A stretch of 64,000 nucleotides of DNA, taken from assembly GCF_000276665.1 (NCBI RefSeq), contig NW_004955402.1:9460581-9524580 (forward strand), written 5' to 3'. The translations under genes and the position numbers were made by a program. Positions 53,104-62,410 of this stretch are shown here, piece after piece. Origin of the DNA: Chinchilla lanigera (taxonomy: Eukaryota > Chordata > Mammalia > Rodentia > Chinchillidae). The notes under the pieces were generated by a model, which was not told the DNA's origin, searched no databases, and saw only the letters and a program-made list of their open reading frames with translations. Every line of letters begins with the position of its first letter. Position 1 is the first letter of the stretch.

Positions 53104-53580
53104 TTCCTGTTGGACTAACTGGTAACATGGGTCTGAGCTCTGGGGCCTCCACCTCAGAGGGCAGACCGATCTCCAGTGGTCTCCTTTGCATCCAGGGCAT
53201 GGCCCATGGGGCCTCTTAGGGCAGTTCCTCTTGAGGTGGCCTGGCTTTCAACAGTGGTAGCCAATGAATGCAGTTGTCGAGTTCTTCTTGGAGCCCCGGG
53301 AATCAGACCTGGGATCTGTTTCTCTTAGTGGTGCAGCAAAAGCAGCTGCTTTTTCTCAGTCTCTTTGTTTTCTCTCCTTGGCCTCCTCCTCATCATGGCT
53401 ATAGAATACTGAGGAGGCAATTCTTACTAACATCTCAAGTGAGCTATCTGGGGTGAAAGCCATTCTTTGTAACTTTTTCTCTCCAGGTTCCCATTGCTTT
53501 GGGACCCCACAACTAGTTAGTGTCCTCTCCCCAACTGTCAGCACAGGCAGCAGGAATCCTGCTGCAGACTTCTCCAGAGC
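53104..53580 (-). pseudogene. ERV gag remnant (capsid end and nucleocapsid), broken
   Basis: The frame MAFTPDSSLEMLVRIASSVF-like stretch (53476-53417) resembles the C-terminal end of class I ERV capsid, followed by a highly charged linker ending in a stop at about 53370. The first zinc knuckle (about 53264-53220) keeps HC...KPGHLKRNC, but its first Cys is replaced by Gly and an in-frame stop follows. The second knuckle (CPGCKGDHWRSVC, about 53200-53160) keeps all four ligands. Further frame changes separate it from the protease. It cannot encode a working gag product. Class I (gamma-like) origin is inferred from the CX2CX3HX4C form of the second knuckle. Confidence 0.7.
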
Positions 53581-53602
53581 TTCACCAGCCTCTTTGTGAT
53601 TT

Positions 53603-55448
53603 ACCTATAGTGGTGACGTTTGGTTCAGGTGACTCTCGGGTAGTCTGGATGAAGGGCCTGCAGATCCTAGCTGGATACAGAGAAGATTGGTGTCACGTCT
53701 AGACCAAAACTGCATTTACAGAATAGGACCCCAAGTCTAAATTCCGAAGGTCACCTCCCTCCCTTTATTATCTACAGAATAAATAGACCTCTAAGTGAGA
53801 AAGACCCCTTTTTCTAGGTCACACCCTGGCAGAGAAAAGTAATTTTGTTTATCAGAATTGTGCAGAATTGAAATCCTTCCATCATACATGCCAGATCCAG
53901 CAACATTCAATTATCTGATACCACCATAATTTGCTGACAAATTCTAATATTGAACACAAACTATTTCTATTTCCATTAATGATAAAAACAAAGCTACTGT
54001 GTATATCTTGGGAAGATTGAATTCAGGCCGTTATTGCACAATTTGGAAATTCTGAGCAATCCAACTTTAGGATGACTTTCCTATTGCTGAAATTTGCCTT
54101 GTTACTGTGTGATTTGGGACTTCCTCTTGCTTCGGCCCATTTTCCATGTGACATACCTTGGAGCTGGGACCTTGCTGCTTCCTTGCACCATGCCTGGGTC
54201 AGTGTTGTGGCCCCAGCCTATCAATCCTAGCCTTTTACCCTCTGCCTGAATGTACTTGTGGGAAAACATACTTCCCCAAAATTTTAGTTCCACTGATACC
54301 ATGCTTAAACCTTTTCACCACAGGGAACTAGATCTGTTGGTGACATTGAGCAGAATTTTAATCACCAAGTAGGGCTCTTACTGAAGTCCAGTAACCTGAC
54401 CAAGAAGCAATGTTATTACAAAGATTTGATGTCCAACTTGAGGTTACTTGCTTCATAGTAATGATCTGGCTGATATACTATGCACATTAGTCATAAATTC
54501 TGGCTAGATTCTCTCGGAGGCAGCATAGACACATGGAAGACCAAAAGGGAAAAGGCAAACAGTTATTAGGGATTTCTGACTGTCAGAAACACAACCAGTC
54601 TCTGTGAGCGTTTGCTGTGAGTACAAGGTGGAACATCTAGATGTCATTCCAGGTTCCTGTTGTGGGTTATCAGAAACAAGAGTGCAAGGTGCTAGGAAGT
54701 TCTGCAGGCTGACCCATCAAAGTAGTAGTCATTATCTTGCAGTGCATTTTACATCCTGAAAACAAATGAACTTCCTCAACTTGAGTACAGAAAGCTTCTC
54801 AATATGGTACTGATACCCAGGTTTTGAATAATGCTTCATCTACCCCTGGATATTCAGAAAAGACCAGTGTATAAAAAGAGACTTTAAATGTCACTCATTC
54901 TTTCTCTAACTAGAAGTTCACTATGTTGCATCCTCATGAGCATTAATAAAGTGCAAGAGAGTGCACTAGGTGCTAAAATCTTTAAGAAAGTCAGAATCCA
55001 GTAAGTGAAGAGAATTATAGTATCAAGAGTAAGTGTTAAATAAACATCCAGAGCTGCTGGTCAAAATCAGGGAAGTTGTTGACATGTGCAACAAGAGCTA
55101 GGGGATTGGCCTGCAAGATGAGCAGATGGCTCAGAGCATTGGCCTGCATGGCCAGGTTGAGAAATAAAGCAGGACAATTTGTTTAGGCTAAACTGCAGTG
55201 GGAAAGATGTTCGCGTGAAAAGCCAGCTGAGGGGGATCTGTAGGGAAAGGTAGCTGGGGAAAGGTAGCTTCAAACATGTGCACTGGGAAGGTTATTTTGA
55301 TGCCAGTTAATCGGGGAGTAATTAGGAAGAGGAGGCACCATAGTAGGGCTTGAGTTCGACTATTCATTGCAGCACACCAGGAAGGAGGTAGCGACAACCT
55401 GAGCGGATCAGGACAATGACCTGTTGTCAAGAAGAGTGAGCAGAGAAA
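53603..55448. other. Unclassified intronic sequence
   Basis: No SINE or coding exon recognised over 1.8 kb. Moderately AT-rich, with a short local repeat (GGGAAAGGTAGCT twice at about 55241 and 55257). Could be an unknown LTR or unique DNA; I cannot tell. Confidence 0.35.
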
Positions 55449-55458
55449 CAATGCTACT

Positions 55459-55580
55459 TTTTTTTTGTTGTTGTTGTTGTTGTTTTCTGGTACCAGGAAT
55501 CAAACTCATGACCTTGCGCTTGCCAGGCAGGCGCTTGCCAGGCAGGCGCTGTGCCACTGAGCTAAATCCCCAGCCCCAAG
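55459..55580 (-). repeat. ID SINE with internal 15-bp duplication
   Basis: (TTG)n tail, TCTGGTACCAGGAATCAAAC, then GCGCTTGCCAGGCAG exactly twice (55516-55530, 55531-55545) and CTGAGCTAAATCCCCAGCCC. Flanked by AATGCTACT at 55450-55458 and 55581-55589. Confidence 0.95.
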
Positions 55581-55589
55581 AATGCTACT

Positions 55590-56230
55590 CATATGATGTG
55601 GACATGCTTTAAATGTTGTGATCAGGTTTTTATAACTCATCAAAAATTATTAAGGTAACTAAACAAAAATTCCTTGGGGTGTGGAGAGACTACTGGACGG
55701 TACTCCAATTGATGAATAAGGAAGCAGCCGCCTGGATAGTTATCCAGCCCTTGTTCATTAATAGGAAGCCCCAATAATCTCCATAGCCTTATGGGAGACA
55801 CCCCAATAAACTGGTCATCAGCAAAAGGTTAAGTTTTCTAGAAATGAAATAGTAAGATTTTCTCACAAGAGATGCTCTTGGTACATAACTAAATTAAGAA
55901 ACAAAGGTTTTTCAATTCATTATTAATGAGGTATTAAATGTATTCATGCCTTCCAGGTATACCTTCTTCTAAAATATAAAACTGGGATTGTTTATGGTGA
56001 TAGATATTTTCTTCCAGATTCAGACATTTGCCTTCCTTTTGTGCTGCAATTGTGAAAGGAGGTTCATGTCAAGCCAACATGAGGTCACCAGTCAGTAATG
56101 ATAACAAAAACTTAAGAGCTGTATAAGCTATGTATGTGCCACTATACTTAGAGATGCCTGGACATTAAATGGTCCAGACAGGGATGTAGGAATTCTACAA
56201 AGATGGATTCCAAGCCATGAAAGCAAAGTG
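55590..56230. other. Unique AT-rich intronic sequence
   Basis: No repeat or exon recognised. Confidence 0.45.
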
Positions 56231-56237
56231 TTAACGC

Positions 56238-56385
56238 AAGTTGGGTGTGGTGGCACATGGTTGTAATCCCAGCACTGTGGGAGGCTGAGACAGGAGAATC
56301 ACAACTTCCAGCCCAGACTAGGAAATTCAGCAATTTAGTGAGATCTAGTCTCAACAAACAAACAAAAACAACAACAACAAAAACC
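56238..56385 (+). repeat. B1 SINE (fused-type left half) with CAAA tail
   Basis: TTGGGTGTGGTGGCACATGG, GGGAGGCTGAGACAGGAGAA, GAGATCTAGTCTCAACAAAC and a (CAA)n tail. Confidence 0.88.
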
Positions 56386-56562
56386 CTACCAATGGCATAT
56401 TTTTCCATTGTATTTTGTTATCAGTTTCTTTTTGTTTGTCTCATCCAATGAAAATGACTTTGATTTGTGGATAATATTTCAGTAGTGTTATACTGTTAAT
56501 AATAGTAATATGACTTCATATTTGTGTAATGACTCAGTCTTAGGGTATGAACTTATTTTTTC

Positions 56563-56711
56563 ATTTCTTGTCTTTTTGAGGCAGGGTCTCACTATGCAGT
56601 TCGGGCTGGCCTTGAGCTCACTTTGTAGCCCAGGCTGGTCTGGAACGCACAACAGTCCTGCCTCAGCCTCCTGAGTGCTGGGATTACAGGTGTGCACCAC
56701 CACACCTGGCT
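56563..56711 (-). repeat. B1 SINE (quasi-dimeric)
   Basis: GTCTTTTTGAGGCAGGGTCT, GGGCTGGCCTTGAGCTCACT and GTGTGCACCACCACACCTGG. Confidence 0.94.
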
Positions 56712-56719
56712 TGAATTTA

Positions 56720-57820
56720 ATTTCTTATGGTAGATTTTCAGGGTATTTAAGCTCCCTTTTCTTCCTTCTTTTAAAATTATATTTAGAAGACTACCAGCTG
56801 CCTTAAGCAAAGCTGATAGCAAGTACGTGACCATTTTAATAGTATGACTTGATCCTTTTTTTTCTTGTGGGGATTAAAAAGTAAACATATGAAATAAGCA
56901 CTGCTTATCTTCAGCCACATGTTAGGTTTTGTTTGAAGGATACGAAAGGGAAACAGTGTAGGAACAACACAGGATGAGACAGAGTGGATGTTAAACCTGA
57001 AAGCGACCTCAGGACAGTTGGTTCTGCTGAACTCGACGTACTGCCGTGTAAAGGTCACCACCCTGTACAGAATCATGCCATGAAAACTACACGTTATGGG
57101 AAAAGTAGATGAAGGGGAACAACATCCTAAAACTTTGTCAGTGACACATGTGGAGATAAGAACCAAATGAAAAACGTGAGTAGTTTATGAATATTCAGTG
57201 ATGAAGAGCTACATAAATATTACAGTAACTGTGGCACTTCCCGTGGAAGAATTTGTTTGGGGGTGGGTGCCAGCAGGGTCGCACCTGGAGAGCTGATGAA
57301 GGGGTAGAAGGAGGGTTGTCTGAAATCAAATGGAAAAGCAAATCACCACAAGGGCACGGGTGGCCCATTACACCCAGCGAACTGCAGTAACCGTTCAATA
57401 TTTAAGATGTGTGCGCACATTTTGTGTGTGCCACCAGAGCTCAGTTCAGCTCAGTAACATTTCAGCGTTCACTTAGAATTTCCCACAGAAGAGATTATAT
57501 GTAACCCAAAACACACAAAGTGTGTAGTACACTTAAATTCCTTGCTATACCAATTGGGTTGGAGCGAATTTGTACTTCCAAAATACATGGTATGCAGAAC
57601 TGATGGTAATCTTACCCTCTCATTTTTATCCGGGGAAATTGAGAGCCAGCCAGACCAAATGGTTCTGTAGCCAGGTCAGTGGCGGAGCAGAGTGTGTGTT
57701 CCTGGACACTGGGCTCCTTTCTCAGCAGGGGGATCACGCTACACGGTTTCCTCTTATGCTGTATCTTACAAATTCCTGCCATTGTTGCAGTTATTGCTGA
57801 TAATTTTATTTTAGTGCTTC
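56720..57820. other. Unique intronic sequence
   Basis: No repeat or exon recognised; minus frame 56783-57166 (127 codons) has no recognisable domain. Confidence 0.45.
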
Positions 57821-57825
57821 TTTTT

Positions 57826-57913
57826 TGAAACAAGGTCTCACTATGTAGCTCAGGCTGGCCTCCAACTCACAGTGATCTTCCTGCATCAGCCTCTCCAGCA
57901 CTGGGATTACAGG
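57826..57913 (-). repeat. B1 SINE fragment
   Basis: TTTTGAAACAAGGTCTCACT, CAGGCTGGCCTCCAACTCAC and CAGCACTGGGATTACAGG. Confidence 0.87.
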
Positions 57914-58082
57914 CTAAATTGTTTCAATGTAGATCTCTGGCCTAGCTCTTTAATGTAGATACTAGCACTTAACAAGGTCTCTGGAACTCAAATATCTTCT
58001 AGTAAATGGACATCCATCAAGTCCAGGTTCACTATGGACTCAGTTCCAGACCTAAGGATACAGATGGAAATAGATGATATAT

Positions 58083-58417
58083 AGAGTTATTCCTTGGTCT
58101 CCATGGGGAAGGTGTCCAGGACCCTCTTGCAAATACCAAGATCTGAGGATGCTCAAGTCCCTTATATAAAATGGCATAGCATTTACACAGAATCTATCCA
58201 ATCCTTCTGTATATATTAAATCACCTGTAGATTATTTCTAATACATAATGCAATGCAGATGCTGTATAAATAATTGCTATACTGAATTGTTTTGGGAATA
58301 ATGACAAGAAAAACAAGTCCATACATGTTCAATACAGATGTGGTTTTCAGAAACCTTTTTGATCCACAGTTGTCTGAATCCACGGATGCAGAACCTGTGG
58401 GTACAGAGGGCTGATTG
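58083..58417 (-). mobile_element. MER2 DNA transposon, nearly full length
   Basis: GTTATTCCTTGGTCTCCATG, CAAATACCAAGATCTGAGGA, CTTATATAAAATGGCATAGC, GGGAATAATGACAAGAAAAA, ACAGTTGTCTGAATCCACGG and GTGGGTACAGAGGGCTGATT follow MER2 (Tigger family) from end to end in reverse. Non-autonomous; no transposase. Confidence 0.87.
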
Positions 58418-58534
58418 ATTGTATTTAAAGTTAAGGATGGCTGCACCCTTCATAAACTGCTCAGATCTTCTTGGGTCGGTTTGGATGTTAGTAAGATGAG
58501 TCAGAGTATGATAAACCACAAGCAAGTTATTCAA

Positions 58535-58640
58535 CCTCCCTAAATAGTACCAATATCCACCTCATTGAGCATTTGTAAGAGTTAGATGAGATAAGTGATA
58601 TAAACCTTTCACACAGTGCTTGGGACCTGGCAAGAGTTTA
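58535..58640 (-). repeat. MIR SINE fragment
   Basis: CCACCTCATTGAGCATTTGT, GAGTTAGATGAGATAAGTGA and TTCACACAGTGCTTGGGACC follow the reverse MIR core. Confidence 0.72.
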
Positions 58641-58649
58641 CCACTACCT

Positions 58650-58790
58650 TCTGCTGCAACTGCTGCTGCTGCTGCTCCTGCTCACCCTGCTCCTTCCATT
58701 CTCCTCCTCCTCCTCTTCCCCCGCTGCTTCCTCCCTCCACTTCCTCCTTCTTTCTTCCTCTCCCCTTCTCTTCCTCCTGATGCTTTTCTA
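58650..58790. repeat. CTG/CTC-rich low-complexity tract
   Basis: CTGCTGCTGCTGCTCCTGCT followed by TCCTCCTCCTCCTCTTCCCC and TTCC-rich sequence. Confidence 0.85.
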
Positions 58791-58909
58791 ATTCACACTC
58801 CTCTGTATGTGGCCAGTAACCGTGGGACGTGGAACCCTAGCCAGTCACTGAAAAAGGTGCGGACCGCGGTAGGAGGTCAGCGGAAGTGCTCATGGTTCCT
58901 GTGACCCCA

Positions 58910-59290
58910 CCACTGAAGCCCAGAGCGGACCTCTGTCTCACTGTGAGGTCAGTGACGGGTGTCACCATGGGCTCATTGCATATTTTGAAAAGCTTTGGTC
59001 CTTTGGGTTGATAACATGTATTTATCAAGAAAACTAGTCTTATTGATTATTGTATTCATCTTCCACATGACAGTGTCTTATAGTAAATGATTTTCCTTTC
59101 TATTAGTATGTGCAGTCTTTTAGTTGTGTTTGTATCTAAGGATAATTTTTTGTAGTGATATAAAGGTGGTCTGAAATAATTTAGAAATTGACTTCAGTTT
59201 AAAAAATTGCTACTTGTGTACACGAATGCTGGTTTTATAAGTTCAGCTTAGTCCATATTGACTCTCTTAGTTTTGTCTATACAAATAAAA
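58910..59290. other. Unique AT-rich intronic sequence
   Basis: No repeat or exon recognised. Confidence 0.45.
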
Positions 59291-59297
59291 TCATAGA

Positions 59298-59440
59298 GTT
59301 GTTGTTGAGACAGGATCTCGCTGTGTAGTTCAGTTGGAGCCCTCTTATGTAGCCTAGGTTGACCTCAGACTCGTGGCCGTCCTCCTGCTTCAGCCTCCCG
59401 AGTGCTGGGACTACAGCTGTGTGCCACCATGCCTGGCATA
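59298..59440 (-). repeat. B1 SINE
   Basis: GAGACAGGATCTCGCTGTGT, CCTCCTGCTTCAGCCTCCCG and GTGTGCCACCATGCCTGGCA. Confidence 0.9.
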
Positions 59441-59631
59441 ACCAGAGTTTTAAATTCACTGGAAGTTTTGAATTTACCATATAAGTGAAATGGAAGATTA
59501 TCTTTCAAAATGGACTACTAACAAATTAGAAAAGGACTCTCTGGGTAAATATAACTTTCTAAAATGGTGCTAATTAATGTGCAAAGTGATCTGGATATGG
59601 AGTCTTTAGATCTCCAAAGGGCTTATTTATT

Positions 59632-59795
59632 CTTTTTTTTTTTTTTTTTTGTCTTTTTGAGACAGGGTCAGACTATGCAGTTCAAGCTGGCCTTGATCTC
59701 ACTTTGTAGCCCAGGCTGGTCTCGAACTCTATAAACGATCCTCCTGCCTCAGCCACCCAAGTGCTAGGATTACCCGCATGTGCCACCACACCCAC
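59632..59795 (-). repeat. B1 SINE (quasi-dimeric)
   Basis: T-run, GTCTTTTTGAGACAGGGTCA, CAGGCTGGTCTCGAACTCTA and ATGTGCCACCACACCCACTG. Confidence 0.94.
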
Positions 59796-60010
59796 TGGTT
59801 TATTTATTCTTTCAACACCTATTTATTGGGCAACTCCCACATGGCAAGCCCTGTTCTGAGAGCTGGGGGTGCAGAAGTGAGCAGAAGCGTCCCCATCTCA
59901 TGGCAGCTTGCATTATGGGGAGAGATGGAAATAAATGAATAAACAGTAAACCCATAACACCACACAGTGATCAAAGTTATTGAAATAAGGGCCATGAGAA
60001 TCAGAGAGCA
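59796..60010 (+). repeat. Ancient L2-like fragment
   Basis: TTCTTTCAACACCTATTTAT, GGCAAGCCCTGTTCTGAGAG, CATCTCATGGCAGCTTGCAT and AATAAATGAATAAACAGTAA match the old mammalian repeat end in order. Confidence 0.6.
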
Positions 60011-60875
60011 CAGAGGTGTTGGTTTAGATAGACGGGTGGTTGGAGAATCCCTCGTCGTTCGTAGGGAGGGTTCTCTGTTGGTGTCTCGTTAATTCGTACA
60101 GGCCTGGGATTAGACCTTGCAGTCCACACTGGCCTCATGCACTTCTGTGTCCTCTTTCTCATTGGTGCATTGCTCTCGCCGGCTCGTGTTGATGATGAAG
60201 TGCATGAGAAAATAGCTTGTGTTGTTTGCCGTCAAGGCTGCCAAGAATGGAAATTGTCTATTGTTGTACAGATTGTTCTGACCATAGTTTAAATACTTTG
60301 AAATGTGCATCATTACCATCGGGGACACATTTGTTCAACACATGCACGCAGACGCCGAGCAGATGATTAGCGGACAGAGTCCCGCGCGAGCAAACTTTCA
60401 GTCTCAGGTTTTGTGACTTTACGGTCTCCGGGGCGGGGGGCGGGGGCGTTCTTCCTTACTGTTTAGGAAAAAATCACTCCCTACTGCATTTTAAAGTATT
60501 AAAAAGTCTTCCTTGTGTGTTAAGAGTATGCACTTTGTCCTGTTAAAAAATTATGATGACCAAAAAAAAAATTATGATTACCCAAAAAAGGGTGACTTTT
60601 ACAACCTTTTACATTTTTAAAGTAAAGCCTTCCATCTGGTTAAAAAATATCTTTTTGAAAAACTCATTTATAGGATTTGTGTTTCCTAGTAAATGCTACA
60701 TTCATTCCTTTAACAGTTCCCTCTAGGGAGAGTTCATTTTGGCCTGATGTAATTTAATCTAAAGAGAGAAAAACATTAAGTTAATGAAATTGTAACGCAA
60801 AAATATTGTACCCATTGTACTTGCATATAGTTTGGTGTCTTGATTATTATTCTTCCAAATTACATGATTTTTCCT
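60011..60875. other. Unique intronic sequence
   Basis: Contains a short G-rich, CpG-bearing run at about 60430-60447 (GGGGCGGGGGGCGGGGGC, on the plus strand, a possible GC-box/G-quadruplex). No exon or repeat recognised. Confidence 0.45.
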
Positions 60876-60879
60876 GATT

Positions 60880-61025
60880 TTTTTTTATTATTAGTTTTTA
60901 AGTTTTATTTTAAAGAAAAACAAACAGAAATTCCAAAACAGTATGATAAGAGGGTAACAATGGTTACTGCATTGTATATGTTATCTTTAAATTAGTGAAC
61001 TTACAATTTTTAACTTGTCTGAAAT
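60880..61025 (-). repeat. A-rich dispersed repeat related to the 52.4 kb array
   Basis: TTTTTTTTATTATTAGTTTT, TTTATTTTAAAGAAAAACAA, AACAATGGTTACTGCATTGT and ATATGTTATCTTTAAATTAG match one unit of the 52.4-52.9 kb array, including the TTTTAAAG 3'-end block. Confidence 0.55.
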
Positions 61026-61029
61026 AGAG

Positions 61030-61655
61030 AGGTTTTAGTCACCTAACTAAATGCAGTGCTTCCTCATTTGGTGGATCATTATTTAAAGCTATTCTAATGA
61101 ACTCCCACGGACATGTACCAATCAGGTATAATTTCCAATCAGTTATTTTGTTGGTTATAAAACAGATCACCGAGCAATCCATGAGATGGGTTTGGGCCCG
61201 TATGATTGCGTTTCCCCAGGAGTAGTGTGAGATAATCAAGCACGTGCTGTAGCACTATTTGGAAGAGACACACCTGCTTCTTCTCTTCCCTGAAAATGGG
61301 AGCTACTGCTTGAATCATATGAAAATCAACCTTCCAGGCTATCGTTTAATTTGTAAAGTTCTGGTAAGATGTACATTTTTATTGCTTAGGTTATTAATTT
61401 TATTTTTGAAATTCAAGACAAAACTTCTAATAATCTTTAAAGTGTCACAGTGTAAGACCTGCTACATTTCTTTTAGTTTCTTTAACACCCCTATGAAATG
61501 TTACTAAACTCCTTTGAGAGAGGACCGTCTCTGTTTCAATCACTGCTGTATATCTTGTGTCTAGAATAGGCCAGGGTCCATGGAAGACATACAGTTTCAG
61601 GTGGAAAAAAATCCTTTAAGTAGCACCTCAAGTAGCACCTTTAAGTAGTGTGTAT
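61030..61655. other. Unique AT-rich intronic sequence
   Basis: No repeat or exon recognised; a small tandem (AAGTAGCACCT twice) lies at about 61618-61641. Confidence 0.45.
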
Positions 61656-61659
61656 AGAA

Positions 61660-61815
61660 TCTTTTTTTTTGTCTGTTTGAGACATTGTCTCGCTATGCAG
61701 TTCCAACTGGCCTTGAGCTCACTTTGTAGCCCAGGCTGGTCTCGAACTCATGACGTTCCTCCTGCCTCAGCCTCCCGACTGCTGGGATTACAGGTGTGTG
61801 CCACCACGCCCGGCT
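61660..61815 (-). repeat. B1 SINE (quasi-dimeric)
   Basis: T-run, GTCTGTTTGAGACATTGTCT, CAGGCTGGTCTCGAACTCAT and GTGTGCCACCACGCCCGGCT. Confidence 0.94.
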
Positions 61816-61860
61816 TTAGAATCATATATTTAAAAAATATATATATTTGAACATTAAAAG

Positions 61861-61965
61861 TGGGGCTGGGGTGTGGCTCAGCAATAGAATACTTGCCTAG
61901 CATGCATGAAGCCCTGGGTTCCATCTCTAGCACCACAAACAACAAAACAAAACAAGCAAGCAAAA
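61861..61965 (+). repeat. ID-type SINE, older subtype
   Basis: GGGGCTGGGGTGTGGCTCAG, CTTGCCTAGCATGCATGAAG, CCTGGGTTCCATCTCTAGCA and a CAAAACAAAA tail. Lacks the GGTACC end of the younger IDs. Confidence 0.88.
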
Positions 61966-62039
61966 AACGCTGACAGAAACACCAAAGGCAACTTTGAAAG
62001 CAGAAGAGAATGTCCCTAAAAAAGCAAGTCATCCTGGCT

Positions 62040-62410
62040 TGTATTAATTCAGTCACATTTGAGGAACAGTTATAAATTAAGTCTGTCGGGAGACCTACAC
62101 ACGAAGAAAAAGAAGTCTTTTTCTTCAGGGGTTCAGTACCTGGGTAAACCCAGGGTGCTTTCACTCCCAACCAGAGAGCTTCACCTTTCTTGCAGACACT
62201 CTGCCCAGGCTGCCCAGCACTCGGGAGGAGCTGCGGAAGAGCCAAACCCGAGAAGTCACCCACGATTTCTCTGCCTATCGGGGACAAGATACAGAATACA
62301 ATGGCGGACTTAACCTCCAATTCTTGCTCTTTTGCTCTCTTAACTTGAGGGGAACCCCTGCCGCCATCCCGCCTTGAGGTCTGGATTTAATGACTACAGC
62401 GCCAGGGATT
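62040..62410. other. Unclassified sequence, possible LTR piece on the minus strand
   Basis: Low-repeat, CpG-bearing stretch whose minus strand contains TCTGTATCTTGTCCCCGATA, ACTTCTCGGGTTTGGCTCTT and a TTTACCCAGGTACTGAACCC block reminiscent of LTR/leader sequence. No TG...CA ends or duplication were identified. Confidence 0.25.

Larger units (their letters stand above)
52396..53587 (-). mobile_element. L1-mobilised retrocopy of an ERV gag-pro segment joined to an A-rich repeat array
   Basis: Seen: perfect 15-bp duplication GCCTCTTTGTGATTT at 52381-52395 and 53588-53602, and an A-rich end on the minus strand (TTTAAAATAAAAAAAAA read in sense) at the 52.4 kb side. In sense order from 53587: the end of a capsid-like gag region with an acidic/basic EEE..RKQRD stretch, two nucleocapsid zinc knuckles (about 53270-53160), a protease-like segment (about 53100-52885), then about 480 bp of A-rich repeats. 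Known: poly(A) plus 15-bp duplications are the mark of L1 target-primed reverse transcription, not of retroviral integration (4-6 bp, LTR ends). Inferred: a spliced or truncated ERV-derived transcript was copied by L1. No LTR, pol or env seen. Confidence 0.75.

Noticed and set aside
54102..54302. 66-codon minus frame as possible ERV env or pol piece near the retrocopy
   Set aside because: No diagnostic retroviral motif could be recognised, and it lies outside the 15-bp duplications that bound the retrocopy.
62040..62330. Exon with TTTCTTGCAG acceptor-like site near 62193
   Set aside because: No donor or recognisable coding content follows; isolated acceptor-like strings are frequent.
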